Of a stretch of 57,771 nt of DNA, positions 20,774-31,983 are shown piece after piece; position 1 is the first letter of the stretch; each line of letters begins with the position of its first letter. The stretch spans positions 24,079-81,849 of the forward strand of contig BFEA01000421.1 in assembly GCA_003427395.1 (NCBI GenBank), in the 5' to 3' direction. This DNA comes from Chara braunii (lineage: Eukaryota; Streptophyta; Charophyceae; Charales; Characeae). A program made the translations under genes and the position numbers. Under the pieces are notes generated by a model, which was not told where the DNA came from, did no database searches, and saw nothing but the letters and a program-made list of their open reading frames with translations.

Positions 20774-21210
20774 ATGTGGATGATATTTACCATGGTGTTT
20801 GCCTACGGTAGCCTCGGCTAAGCAGAGGGTATGTTTAAGGCATATACATCAGCAGAACTATCTGGCAAGGACATGACATACTAGCGGGAGTATGCCCTTT
20901 GAGCAGGCGATTCCTGTCTTTTTTTTTTTTTCCCAACACATGAGCAGCTAATTATTCATGTCATTAAGTCGCTAGACGAGCAAATTTTCAATCCAGCAGA
21001 TGATCCTGAGTACTTTTGCAAAACTGTATGGTCATGAAACCCAGTGTACAAGTTCTGAGGGAGTTTCGATGCTTCTGAAAACTGTTCTTAACTCCCCTCG
21101 ACCCCCCACCCGGGCCACCCCCACCCCCACCCCCTCTAAGGTGGAGGTCTCACCTCATCGTTCAGGTCTGATGAGTCATCTGTATTCCTAGATACAGGAT
21201 AATGTCTCTC

Positions 21211-21363
21211 TTTTTTTTTCTCTTTTTCTTTGTTGAAAAAAGCCAGCTTCGGCCTGCTAGGCGGGGTGATAGGAGCATAGATTCTCCCCCTAGCAGGGGG
21301 CTCCCAGTTGATCTGATCTATTGGTGGGGAGCAGCACCTGCTAGAAACCGGGTCCTGTGCCCC
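21211..21363 (-). mobile_element. SINE A copy
   Basis: T-rich tail, GGTGATAGGAGCATAGATTC, CTATTGGTGGGGAGCAGCAC and GGGTCCTGTGCCCC. Confidence 0.85.
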
Positions 21364-21549
21364 CAATACATCCAGGAATTTCAAAGTGTGCGACCTACAG
21401 AACAGATCCTGTTCAAGTACAGTCGTGCTTCCCAAACTGTGCTATTGATTGGTGACTAAAACTTCAAAATTTTTAAAAATTTTCTTTTCAAATTGTTCGT
21501 TTCTCAGTGTGTGGTACGTGTCATCGATGATGCTAGTCCAACCTTATCT

Positions 21550-21604
21550 TCTTCTTCTTCTTCTTCTTCTTCTTCTTCTTCTTCTTCTTCTTCTTCTTCT
21601 TCTT

Positions 21605-21640
<36 letters not shown>
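21550..21640 (+). repeat. (CTT)n(CTA)n microsatellite
   Basis: About 19 CTT triplets passing into about 11 CTA triplets. Confidence 0.97.
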
Positions 21641-21642
<2 letters not shown>

Positions 21643-21837
21643 TTTGTTTTTTTTTCAAAATGTGTTCCTGATTCTTGTAACTTATTAAGTGTCCCTTGGT
21701 AAATTAAATGCTACGACTTTAGTCTGAAATGCAAAGGGGAACCCAACGCGGTATGGCTTGGAGCAGAAGGAGGAAAGACTACTCCCTTTTTTTTCCTTCC
21801 TTTCTTCTTTTTTTCCCTCCTCTCCTCCTTTTTAAAA

Positions 21838-22000
21838 GCGCAACGGCCTTGATATATATCTCCATTGGACTGACCGGCTCCAGGTAATTCAGAATGATTT
21901 TCTTCTGGTCACCTGGTGGTACTATCTGGATTTGAACTCCGGTCTGTATTTGAACAGTCCATGGGTGTACCAACTGAGCTAGGCCCATTGGTTGGAGGCA
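21838..22000 (-). mobile_element. tRNA-derived SINE (family F), reverse
   Basis: The reverse strand has GGCCTAGCTCAGTTGGTACA (A-box region), then CAGACCGGAGTTCAAATCCA (B-box region), then a body ending GGAGATATATATCAAGG. Two sister copies follow at 22690 and 22945 with the same order. Confidence 0.8.
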
Positions 22001-22008
22001 TGGCGAGA

Positions 22009-22125
22009 CTACCGTAACCGACCTTGCCCAAATAGAACGGCCGGTCATTAACGCTGCATCTGGACAGAATATCGCCCCAAATACAGCTCTAATGACAGGG
22101 CGTTCTATTCGGGTGAAGACGGTAG
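22009..22125. mobile_element. MITE, CTACCGT...ACGGTAG termini
   Basis: 117 bp with terminal inversion. The right end CTATTCGGGTGAAGACGGTA mirrors the left end, and AATAGAACGGCCGGTCATTA mirrors TAATGACAGGGCGTTCTATT. Same family as 32343-32455. Confidence 0.85.
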
Positions 22126-22204
22126 TCTGCTAGCTGGAGTTTTGTAAGACTTGAAGGACTGTTGCAGGTCGGAACAGACTAAGTCCTCTTCAAAAGCAAA
22201 ACTA

Positions 22205-22350
22205 TGGGAGACTACCTTCTTCACCCAAATACAATGTGACAGTATAAGGTCATTATAGCTGTACTTGGGGTATCTTTCAGTCTAAATCTAGCAATAATGA
22301 TGCCATTATGATGGCACATTGTATTCAATTTGGGGTAAAGAGGGTACCGA
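22205..22350. mobile_element. Diverged member of the CTACCGT MITE family
   Basis: ACCTTCTTCACCCAAATACA and CACATTGTATTCAATTTGGG are inverted partners, with AGGTCATTATAGCTGTACTT inside, as in the other copies. Confidence 0.65.
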
Positions 22351-22689
22351 TGGGCCCAGCAATGGGCCCAACGATGGGCCCAACAGTAAGTGGAATAGTT
22401 TGAGGAGGGTACCAGAAAAAGGAGGGATGTCTGGTGGTACTGACAAATGCAGAGTTGGGGGTGACATGGACAGAAGGGGGGATCAATACGTCTGGCAAAG
22501 GAAAAAGATGTCCATATGCAGTTGGGGACCCCGTAAATAAATGCCAAGGGGAGAACAAGGGGATTGGCTTCTGCCTACCCTGAGCAATTCATTCAAACTG
22601 GGTTTACAAATTGAAATCGCCAGTACCCTGCTCGCTTTGAAATTCTCTCTTTTTCCCCATGATCATGATGATCTTCCTCTTTGAAAAAG

Positions 22690-22860
22690 CGCGACAGACC
22701 TTTACATATCATCATCGAACTGGCCGTCCATAGGTAGTAATTCAGAATCCGATTCGCAGGATTTTTTACTCTTCTGTTTCCAGTGGGGTTTGAACTCAGG
22801 TCTGTACTTTGGCAGTTCAGGGGTGTACCAACTGGAGAAGGCCAGTTGGTACTGCCCTGC
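22690..22860 (-). mobile_element. tRNA-derived SINE (family F), reverse
   Basis: Reverse reading: CCAGTTGGTACACCCCTGAA, CAGACCTGAGTTCAAACCCC and GGCCAGTTCGATGATGATAT. A-box and B-box spacing is tRNA-like. Confidence 0.8.
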
Positions 22861-22944
22861 CCGCTGTCTCTCTTTTCTTCCTCTTCCTCTTCCTCTTCCT
22901 CCTCCTCTTCCTCTTTCAAATAAAGGGTGACCCCCCTTTATTTA

Positions 22945-23150
22945 AAAGCCTTGAGATATCATCGTTGAATGGCCCGGCCCAAGGTAATTCAGAATTGTAG
23001 TATTTAAAATTTAAACAGTATTTTATAATGTTAGTAAATAATTTGACACATATGCCTCTTATGGAGGCAATGCCAGGAACTCAGGTCTGTACTTTGACAG
23101 TTCAGGGGTGTAACAACTGAGCCAGGCCTATGGTACTGTAGTACCCTGCC
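22945..23150 (-). mobile_element. tRNA-derived SINE (family F), reverse
   Basis: Reverse reading: GGCCTGGCTCAGTTGTTACA, ACAGACCTGAGTTCCTGGCA and ATTACCTTGGGCCGGGCCA. An AT-rich insertion separates head and body. Confidence 0.75.
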
Positions 23151-23154
23151 CGGC

Positions 23155-23797
23155 GCCCGCTTTACTTTTCCGGACTCACTGAATTCAAGGTGGCCTGGGA
23201 CAGGGTCCGTAAAGGCCCTGTCGAGCCCTCGGGATCGAGGTCATTTGAAAGTTAATTCGGGACGGGAGGCGGGGGGGGCTGAGGGACGTAAGTCGACATT
23301 TTTTGCTACAGAGGTGGTGGTGATGGAAAGAAGGGCGCCGATTTGTAGAAATGAAAATTTTTTAAGCATGATGGATCAAACGCAAACTAGAATACACACA
23401 CGTCGCACAGCCATCTTCCGCTGAACATAGAGCATGCGAATGTGTTCGAGGCGAATAGAAGGCATAGGTTGTTGCTTTCCATTCGACGTTTAAATCGCGT
23501 ATGCTTTCTATTTGACTTTGGAGGTCCTGGAGCAAATTTAAGGTGACGAGGGATGTCGGTCTGGGTAGAGTAGGCCAAGTTTTCCCACTTGTTTGAGCTT
23601 TTTCCAGTACAGTACGGGCCAGTGCTTTCTCCTGTTTGAGTTGAGCTTTTCCCACCACTTGCAGAGTGGGACCGTGGATGAAGGTGGGACTGTGAACAGG
23701 AACCGTTGCCACAAACCGTAGATGGAACCACCCTCAGAGCCGCAGCCACTAGCAGTGAGATCACCGCATGAAGTTCGGTAAACCTGTTGTAGGGGGT
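23155..23797 (-). other. Unassigned; unrecognised minus-strand frame
   Basis: A minus-strand frame of 116 codons (23712-23362) contains LLQDLQSQIESIRDLNVEWK, which reads like a helical protein segment. I recognise no family and see no splice context. Confidence 0.3.
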
Positions 23798-24025
23798 GTG
23801 TGCAGAGTTGCAGACCTGTGGGATCAGGTTCAGCCCCCCATCAGGGTGGGCGTTGCTTCCTCACTGATTGCCAATTCGCCATTCATCAATAGCTGTCTCT
23901 TATACACATCTAGATGTGTATAAGAGACAGGTGTGCAGAGTTGCAGACCTGTGGGATCAGGTTCAGCCCCCCATCAGGGTGGGCGTTGCTTCCTCACTGA
24001 TTGCCAATTCGCCATTCATCAATAG
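23798..24025. repeat. 95-bp duplication around a Nextera junction adapter
   Basis: 23798-23892 and 23931-24025 are the same 95 bp. They are separated only by the 38-bp adapter at 23893-23930. A library artefact; the true genome very likely has one copy. Confidence 0.95.
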
Positions 24026-24234
24026 ATGAGCTGTTTGTAAAATAAAATTAAATTAAATTAAAAAAAAAAAAAAAAAAAAAGAGGAAAAGATTTTCATTTA
24101 TTTTGTTTTAATATTAAAAAAGGCTAATTCTTTGAAGCCCAACCAATTCAATTACCTGTCAAATCTGGACAGGACGGCCTTTCAGGCCTTTTTTTATTGT
24201 CATTATAGTATTACGGGGAACCCCGTAGCAGCCA

Positions 24235-24400
24235 CATCCATGCTCAAGCCTCCAACGAGGGAGCATGCGGGAGCTGCACCCACCAGCAGGTGCGATACCT
24301 GCTACAGCAGGTGGGCGATACCGGCCAGGGGTCAGCCGGTAGCATCAGGACCGAGCTTCTTCAATGGGCCAGTCACTGTGCCTCCCTTCCGGTCCTTCAA
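24235..24400 (-). mobile_element. 3' part of tRNA-headed SINE (family G), reverse
   Basis: Reverse reading: GACTGGCCCATTGAAGAAGC, GGCCGGTATCGCCCACCTGC, GGTGGGTGCAGCTCCCGCAT and GGATGTGGCTGCTACGGGG. The 5' part of this unit matches 45590-45690 and the 3' part matches 54738-54818, tying those two together. Confidence 0.75.
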
Positions 24401-24489
24401 AAGAAGAGGTTTGAGTATTACCGTATTTGAAAAGTGAAATTCAATATGGGGTCAGCCCTGGGAGCTTATGATCTCCCCTAACCAGTTCC

Positions 24490-24735
24490 CGTCAGTCCCG
24501 AACAGCTACTACCTACTTTCACCAAGGGAGAGTGAAGATAATCTGAATGAGGACTCGGAGGAACGAATCATGGCGGATTTACTTAGAAAAGCCACCTTAT
24601 GCATGATATGGAGATCCAGATGGCATTGCAAGGAAACTCTCAGCAACCAGAAGACACCAAGCGAGGAAGCATGAAAGGAGGTGAAGGAAATAGTGGAAAC
24701 AGAAATAAGAGTGCAGTGTAAAAAGTTTTAAGCAA
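24490..24735 (+). mobile_element. LINE ORF2 C-terminal fragment
   Basis: The plus reading has RIMADLLRKATLCMIWRSRW and KEVKEIVETEIRVQ. This follows the order of the other LINE C-termini here (LWAIWxxR, then I-V-Q-T-E-I). It merges into the minisatellite that follows. Confidence 0.65.
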
Positions 24736-25230
24736 AGAAGACGGAAAAGCTAAAAGAATGGAAGGAGGTTGAGGAAATTATAGTGGAAACGGAAATCGGA
24801 GAGCAGTGGGAAAAGTGGAAACAAAAATCAGAGGGCAGTGGAAAAAATGGAAACAAAAATCAGAGGGCAGCATAAAAAGTGGAAACAAAAATCAGAGGGC
24901 AGTGGAAAAGTTAAGCAAAGGAGATGGAAAAGCTAAAAGCATGGAAGAAGGTGAAGGAAATTATAGTGTAAACAAAAATCAGAGGGCAGTGGAAAAAGTG
25001 GAAACAAAAATCAGTGGAAAAGTTAAGTAAAGAAGATGGAAAAGCTAAAAGCATGGAAGGAGGTGAAGGAAATTATAGTGGAAACAAAAATCAGAGAGCA
25101 GTGGAAAACTTCCGAAAAAGTTGAAGTAAAGAAGATGGAAAAACTAAAAGCATGGAAGGATGTGAAGGAACTAGTGTGGAACAGAAATCAGAGCTCAGAG
25201 GAAAAAATCCGAAAAAGTTAAGTAAAGAAG
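24736..25230 (+). repeat. Minisatellite amplified from a LINE coding end
   Basis: Repeated 35-bp (GTGGAAACAAAAATCAGAGG, GCAGTGGAAAA) and about 110-bp units. Several still read KLKAWKEVKEIIVETKIREQ, the same phrase that ends the preceding LINE fragment. The array therefore appears to be an expansion of LINE coding sequence, now with stops and frameshifts. Confidence 0.75.
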
Positions 25231-25633
25231 ATGGAAAAGCCAACAGACCCGAGAGAAAGAGAATCATGCCAAAAAAAAAAAAACTTCGAAAACATTTCGC
25301 TCTTGGAAGGGAAAATAGCAAAGATAGCAAAGATAGCCAACAGTTTTGAAGTTTTCTGAATTTCCAGAAGTGGGACACGGAATGTCAACGAACAGACCTG
25401 AGCAATGAGGGTGGGTCAAGCATGGAGGAGGAAATACGACAGAATAAGCAAGAAACATAGGGGGGAGATAGGGAAATTCAATCAGGGAAATGGGAAGAGA
25501 CAGAAGATATTAAAAAGTAGGCAGGACCACAGAGGAGAGTGCATGGAGAGGTTGTTTTCAAAATGCAATATTATCAGCAGCTCGCTGCAAACAGGGTTTA
25601 GACCGCATACCTTAGTATTACAGAAAAGTACAA

Positions 25634-26470
25634 GTAAGCAGAAGACCGCCTCACAGATCGGCGGAAAGCAACAGAAAGGCCCCGACTTTCGTGAGTGGAG
25701 AGAAGGAGAAGGGACAACGAAAGAGGTAGGGTTTAGGGTTTAGGGTTTAAGGTTAGCTCTAGTTTTTTTTTGGCTGCAGAAAATGGAAAAAAGAATCTGA
25801 GGGAGTATTAGAGAGTTTAGGGTTTAAGGTCCACAAAGGAATCCAAAAGAGAAAGAATTATTTTTGGCCAATGGAGAGTCGTTGGAGACACAACAAACTA
25901 AACCCCCCACTTTCGCGAGTGGAGAGAAGTTTAGGGTTTAAGGTCCACAAAGCAGAAGACGACCTTACAGATCGGTGGAAAGCAACAGAAAGGCCCCGAC
26001 TTTCGCGAGTGGAGAGAAGGAGAAGGCACAGCGAAAGAGGAAGGTTTTAGGGTTTAGGGTTTAAGGTTAGCTCTAGTTTTTTTTTTGACTGCAGAAAAAG
26101 GAAAAAATAATCTGAGGGAGTACTAGAGGGTTTAGGGTTTAAGGTCCACAATGGAGAGTCATTGGAGACACAACAGACGAACCCCCCCACCGCAGACCTC
26201 TGACCCACCTAGTAGAAGCAGGACTTAGGATTACAGGAAAGTACCAGTAAGCAGAAGACCGCCTCACAGATTGGTGGAAAGTCACGGAAAGGCCCCGACT
26301 TTCGGGAGTGGAGAGAAGGAGGAGGGACATCGAAAGTGGTAGGTTTTAGGGTTTAGGGTTTAAGGCTAACTCTAGGTTCTTTAGACCGCAAAAAACAAGG
26401 AAAACGAATCTGAGGGAGTACTAGAGGGTTTAGGGTTTAAGGTCCACAAAGGAATCAAAAAAGTAAAAAA
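25634..26470 (+). repeat. Three ~300-bp units with telomere-like TTTAGGG motifs
   Basis: Each unit has AAGCAGAAGACCGCCTCACA, GGCCCCGACTTTCG, then TAGGGTTTAGGGTTTAAGG, GAATCTGAGGGAGTA and AGGGTTTAGGGTTTAAGGTCC. Unit anchors at about 25727, 26041 and 26339 give periods near 314 and 298 bp. TTTAGGG is the plant-type telomere repeat. A lone relict lies at 26742. Confidence 0.85.
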
Positions 26471-27335
26471 AAAATATTTTTGGCCAATGGAGACACAACA
26501 GATTAGATACCCCACCGCAGACCTCAGACCCACCTAGAAGCACGACCCATCTGACAGGAATGGCAATGGGCTCCGGATAGGCAACTATACACTGGTACAA
26601 GAATCTCTCTTCCCGTCGGAGGAAGTAGTTCAAGTTAAAAGCACTAGTAACCAAATGAGGGGCGGATTAGGTCCTCAATTTCAAGTAAGTCGCCCACTGC
26701 AGGGTTTAGGGCCTTACCAAAGGATAGCAGCAAGCAGGGGCGATAGGGTTTAGGGTTTTTGCAAAGACGACTGCAGAGGGCCAAGTTGAACTTGAAGCCA
26801 GCAGTTCTAGCAAGTAAGGAAAATCTGACACTCAAGGAGCTGAGAGGAATTGGCTGGAAGGAGCCCAAGTAGGCAAGCTACAAACACCAAAGCAATGGAG
26901 AAGTCAGACTGGCGACAGAGGACATAAGCAAAATAGACCAGGCTTACGTAGGCAGGGGTGAGGGGTGGTACATCCTTCCTTAGGGCCTTCCAACCATAAG
27001 GGGGAGGAGCGTGTGTGAGTACTGCCAGTGGAATAGAAACCGGACTGATGCTCCCCAAAATGGAAAAGGAGCCAGAACCAAAAGGTTCTGATAATAATAA
27101 AAAAAAAAAAAAAAAAACACTCTTCAACTGGAAATCCGAGTAGACGTCACATGTTCTGTTCGAATACAACTGTATGCACTCTATTGGAGATCATTACATT
27201 TTATTTGGGAAAAATGAGCTTCAAGAATAGATGTCCTGGGAAAATTTGAATACAAGGCATATGCGTTATGCTTGGGATAAGATGGTAACCGTCTCTTAGC
27301 TTTCTTCTTGGTGCAGGGAGATCCAGTGCTAATCG

Positions 27336-27340
<5 letters not shown>
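26471..27340. other. Unassigned sequence
   Basis: A relict TAGGGTTTAGGGTTTTTGC at 26741 and an A-tract at 27098-27117. A minus-strand frame of 120 codons (27169-26807) has no recognisable motif. Confidence 0.35.
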
Positions 27341-27372
<32 letters not shown>

Positions 27373-28106
27373 GTTTGAATATCAGGACCATTTACATTGA
27401 AGTGCTGGGAGCCGGCCCAACCGGGTGACCGTCCAGCGTCCCTTACATCAGACATTGTTATGCCACGCTTCCCCCGTTGTGGGCAGAGGATCCTGAGTCA
27501 CAGCATTAATTACTTCCTTTTCGTAACAATATACCACTTCTCCCAAGTTCTCCGCCCCTGTTTTTTAGCCTCACCTTTGTTCCCTATTCTTCCCCCGCCT
27601 TACCCGGCAGCATTGATTGCAACCTTCTACTTACCTTTGCCTCTCCACCCTTGGTTTTCTTAATATGGCCCTTTTCTACAAATTTGAAGCCCTCTCTACC
27701 CCCCAGGCCTATTCTATCTCCTCCCTCTCTTCCCAAGTGGTTCCCCCTCCATCTCCTCTAACATGGTTTCTACTCAAATTAGCTTCTTACCGTCGTCATT
27801 TCTGCAGCCTGGGTTCCACCTATACCATGATCCTCTTCCTATTCCATGCTTCCTGGATCTCTTACGGTGGGGCGCCTATGAACTGCCAGTGGCTTGGGTG
27901 CTCTCCCAAACTCCCAATTGTGTTTCCCTCTGATTGGCTTTTCCTTGCCCATCATCTAAACTGGATCCTGTCGCCTTCCAATCTTGCCAGTGTCTCTTCC
28001 CCTACTGTGTTCACCCGAATAGAACGGAGGCGTCGGAGGGTCATTACAGCTCTATCCAGAGTGAAAATTGCACGTACAACTGCACGATGCTAGTGGGACT
28101 TGGGCC

Positions 28107-28176
<70 letters not shown>

Positions 28177-28475
28177 CTATTATGACCGGGCGTTCTATCC
28201 GAGTGAAGACTGAAGACTGTACAGTACCAGTACTCCCTTGACGAAGGACGACCTTATTGCTCCTCACTCTCTCCGGATTCATTTTGGGTCGATCCTCTAT
28301 CTGACTCTCGTCCATTGTGCTCCAGATTCTGAGTTCTATCTGGTCCCTTACTAGTTGAACTTCCTCCTTCGGATCCTTATCTGGACGGTGCGTCTTTCTT
28401 TCTATACTAGCAGTCTTGCATCTATTCTTCCAGATCGCCCATAGTGTGTACTATTGCCTCTGAGTAACCCTCGGT
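27341..28475 (-). mobile_element. LINE 3' end, interrupted by a MITE
   Basis: The minus-strand reading begins with TLWAIWKNRCKTASIERK and continues through VQLVRDQIELRIWSTMD to about 28220. It is then split by the MITE at 28002-28212. After about 560 bp of non-coding tail it ends in a SINE A-like module (GGGACGCTGGACGGTCACCC, CCGGCTCCCAGCACTTC) and a poly(A) tail (T-tract 27341-27371). The 3' half has an open plus-strand frame (27617-28093) that I regard as spurious. Confidence 0.65.
28002..28212. mobile_element. CTACCGT-family MITE with an internal (GA)n
   Basis: Left TTCACCCGAATAGAACGG and right CGTTCTATCCGAGTGAAGAC are inverted partners. The interior holds a relict of the AAGTCCCACTAG hairpin family (TAGTGGGACTTGGGCCCC) and a (GA)n run at 28109-28174. 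Confidence 0.8.
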
Positions 28476-29127
28476 TAACCACAACTTGGCTGCAGTTGTA
28501 TTCAAAGCTTGACACTGTCCATTTCAGTCATGCCCCTGCTACAATATTCACTTTCAAATCCACAGGTTCAAGTTGAAAGCGCGTATTAACCGGTTATGCA
28601 GCGAGCTTGGTCACCAGACCACCACCCAAAGGGCCAAAGGATATCATTTTCAGTAACCAAGCTGGATAACCCATGTCAAGCAAAAGAAAAAAGAAAAAAA
28701 AAGTCAGGCTTGGCTAGTAGATTACGAACCCACCACCTAAAGGATATAATTTTGGAAGCCACAATTTTCAGTATGCGCCAAATATCAAAGGAAAAAAATG
28801 CAAAAGAAGAAGCCACTGCATTTCGTGGGCCCGGGAAAGATGCGCTGGCAAGTATGCTGCGTAAACCACCAGTACCTTTCCCCGGCACTTGAAAAACACG
28901 TATTATGCGGCTCGTTTACTGCCACCTTTTTCGGGGGTTCGAGTACCGGACCCAAATGGCTGGCGGCCCCAGCTAAAAGCAGGCCCACGTCGTTTTTTTT
29001 TTTTTTTTATGCGCTCATGGCGAATTTAGGCGCAGGACCATTATACCTGGGCGGGGTAGTCACTGCTCAGTCTGGTGATTTAAAACCTAAAACTTAAAAG
29101 TTAAAACTTAAAAGCCAATCCCAATGC
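28476..29127. other. Unassigned; MITE relic at 28860-28985
   Basis: AAACCACCAGTACCTTTCCC and CCAAATGGCTGGCGGCCCC share order with 14185-14310. A T-tract lies at 28993-29008. No gene recognised. Confidence 0.4.
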
Positions 29128-29335
29128 AGCTAGCTCAGTTGACAAGTTGATACCGTGACACCCATGGGCCACGAGCTGTTGAAATGCAGACAGACCTGAG
29201 TTCGAATCCAGATCATGATGGAACTAGATGAAACGGAATAAAATAATTGAATAAAATAATTGAATAAAATAATTGAATATAATAATTGAATAAAATAATT
29301 GAATAAAATAATTGAATAAAATAATTATGATATGC
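29128..29335 (+). mobile_element. tRNA-derived SINE with (ATAAAATAATTGA)n tail
   Basis: TAGCTCAGTTGACAAGTTGA (A-box region) and CAGACCTGAGTTCGAATCCA (B-box region), 60 bp apart, then a tail of about seven 14-bp AT-rich repeats. The head is close to family F. Confidence 0.8.
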
Positions 29336-29750
29336 CTGGGGCCGGTCTGTTTAATCATGGTATGATCTCAAAGGAGTTGCTCTTTTCATTGAAAAAAAAA
29401 AAAAAAAAAAACGTGAAAAAGAACAATCCAAATGGAGTTCAGTAATCCCTGGAGCCGCACCCCTGTGAGAATGTATATAGACACAATTATGCTGGTCAGG
29501 GAGACATTTCAAGGAACCAAAGTTAGCAAACATGTAATATGTGGGTCCAGACTGGTCCTTTCTCACCGCATGAAGTGACATATTAATCAGCTCACCCACC
29601 AACTGTATTCTAGAAAATAGAAAATTTGGTGCAATTGTTCAAGCCCACAACCTTAAATTAGTGTTATGCAATTATCATGTTGTAGAAAGGAGAGATTGCA
29701 GTGTTGGTTTTTCTCTCGCAAAGTCGCTGGTGCGGCAACAACAACAACAA

Positions 29751-29807
<57 letters not shown>

Positions 29808-30337
29808 AAAAGCAAATTGCTGCTGCTCTAGCGGCTGAAGTAACCCACAGGCCGATTAGGGGTGGGGGAGGAAGCTTAGGGTGTAAATTGGAGTTTTTTT
29901 ACTACAGTTTGGTAAAGGCTTTCTGTTAGTGTTGGCCTATCATCCCTCTTTGAGGTTTGTTTCAAATACTACGGATTAATAAGCTTATCACTCCCCTCGA
30001 TAGCCCGAATGATGATGACAAAGATGACTCTACTATTATATCCTCTGTAGGCGTCTGTAGGTTTTTCATTTTCCACCTAGTAATGCATGGACATTTTTTG
30101 TGAACGTATTAATCCTGTCTCATGAGTGCGAAGTTGCGAACCAAAACAAAATCTAGGTTGCAAAGTTTATCACTCCTGCTCTAGTGCATGGACTTGATAT
30201 TCCTGAACGGGCTAAGCATGTCATCGAGGGCCAGTCACCAAGGTACGATGACCAAGGAGAGCAGTGCATCTGATAATGTCTGATTGACAGTTAGGCCTCT
30301 CTGTCTGTCACTCCTGTTAAGATTTTTCGACGCTCGT
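29336..30337. other. Unassigned sequence with long A-tract
   Basis: A-tracts at 29391-29411 and 29753-29805 (the latter preceded by (CAA)n) are probably orphan retrotransposon tails. No gene. Confidence 0.45.
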
Positions 30338-31045
30338 AAACCAGCTTGTAAACCAGCTTGTGACCAGCTTCTAACCAGCTTGTAACCAGCCTGTAACCGG
30401 CCTGTAATCAGCTCAACTATGTGTAAGCAGCTTGTAACCACCTCTCACTGGCTCTCAGATGTCAAACCAGCTTTACACCCACGTGCCTCGGTGTAACCAG
30501 TTTGTAACCAACTTTCCTATCTGTAACCAGCTTGTAACCAGCTTGTAGTCAGCTTGTAAACCAGCTTGCAAACCAGCTTGTAAACCAGCTTGTAACCAGC
30601 TTGCAGCCAGCTTGTGACCAGCCTGTAACCAGCTTGTAATCAGATCAACTATCTGTAACCAGCTTGTAATCAGATCAACTATCTGTAACCAGCTTGTAAC
30701 CAGTTCTCAGATGTGTAAACCGCCTTTACACCTGCATTCCTCGGTGTAACCAACTTGTAACCAACTTGTTACCAGCTTGTAACCAGCTTGTAACCATCTT
30801 GTAACCAGCTTGTAACCAGCTTGTTAACCAGCTTGTTAACCAGCATGTAGCCAGCTTGTTAACCAGCTTGTAACCAGCTTTCCTATGACATTGTGTAACC
30901 AGCTTGTAAACCAGCTTGTAAACCAGCTTGTAAACCAGCTTGTAAACAAGCTTGTAAACAAGCTTGTAACCAGCGTGTAACCAGCTTGTAATCAGCTTGT
31001 AATCAGCTCAACTTTGTGTAGCCAGCTTGTAACCAGCTCTCCTCT
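30338..31045 (+). repeat. Minisatellite of CCAGCTTGTAA(A) units
   Basis: About 700 bp of 11-12 bp units with variants (CCAGCTTGTTAA, CCAGCCTGTAAC). It is broken by recurring spacers such as CAGATCAACTATCTGTAAC and by ACCAGCTTTCCTATG. The spacers themselves recur, giving a higher-order arrangement. Confidence 0.95.
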
Positions 31046-31501
31046 GCGTAACGCAACCACGTCAGTCCACCTTTCTTCTCATCAGCTCTCCTCTGTGTAA
31101 CCAGCTTGACATCCAGTAGAATGCGAATGCCACAGGATGTCAAGCTCGTTAGTACAAGTTTACAACCAACGAGCAACGTTTTTGAACACAGATTTAGAGT
31201 TAAGAATGACTCTTCTATTCTGCTGGCCTGGTGAGGCTGGCGGTTTTCAACAGGTGTTGATATGCTCATGGAGTCATGGTGATGCCTTCCACTGGTCTGA
31301 CAGGCTTTGAGACTTTGCACTGCAGTTGCGATCGACCACAAGATCACCCGCTGTATGGTCAAAATCATGCTAAACAGCACTCCATCAGTGCAGTTACCCA
31401 CGAGTCGTGAAAGCCAAAATGTTGCCGGCCGCGAGAGCAATAATTTGGCTCCGTGAACTTTGGTGAGCTTTTGTCATCAAATGGACCCAAAGTCCAAAAA
31501 C

Positions 31502-31664
31502 TTAAACCACCAGTACATCAGAAAAACTTAGGAAAAGCAGATTGAGCCTCTCCTAAGAAAATATAGGAGGCCATGAACCACCGATTCATTTTATCGAAGG
31601 TCCATGGCTTCCAAATTTTTAGGAGAGGCTCAATCTGCTTTTTCAGATGTACTGGTGGCTTGAA
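31502..31664. mobile_element. MITE, TTAAACCACCAGTACATC termini
   Basis: The left end pairs with GATGTACTGGTGGCTTGA, and AGCAGATTGAGCCTCTCCTA pairs with TAGGAGAGGCTCAATCTGCT. A strong foldback of about 160 bp related to 9445-9603. Confidence 0.85.
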
Positions 31665-31983
31665 GCTGGAACATATAATACAGAACTTGAAGACTGTCAC
31701 AGCCGTTCTTCGGAATCCTCTCTTTTTCATTCCCTTGTGATCTATTTGGTGCAGAATCTGCAGATTCACGCACCATTTACGTACTAAAGTGAATGCAACA
31801 GCGAACTTCAAGGTGCACTGTATACATCCAATGCATGCACAGTCATAGACAATGGCATTTCATGGATGTACAATACAGTCCCCCTTCACTGTCCAACGAA
31901 TAGCCGCGTGGACACTGTCCTTACAGTAACTGTAAAAAATTGCCACACGTACGACTGTCGCAGAGATAGGGAACAGTGTCATC

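Noticed and set aside
25720-26470. A chromosome end
   Set aside because: The telomere-like motifs are short, separated and internal to a 300-bp unit; the sequence continues on both sides.
27617-28093. A 158-codon plus-strand frame
   Set aside because: It lies antisense to the 3' part of a LINE and runs into a MITE; no domain recognised.
29128-29230. A tRNA gene
   Set aside because: A- and B-boxes are present but the acceptor and anticodon arms do not fold, and an AT-rich repeat tail follows: a SINE head.
30338-31045. A CRISPR-like array
   Set aside because: The unit is only 11-12 bp with no unique spacers of constant length; it is a minisatellite.
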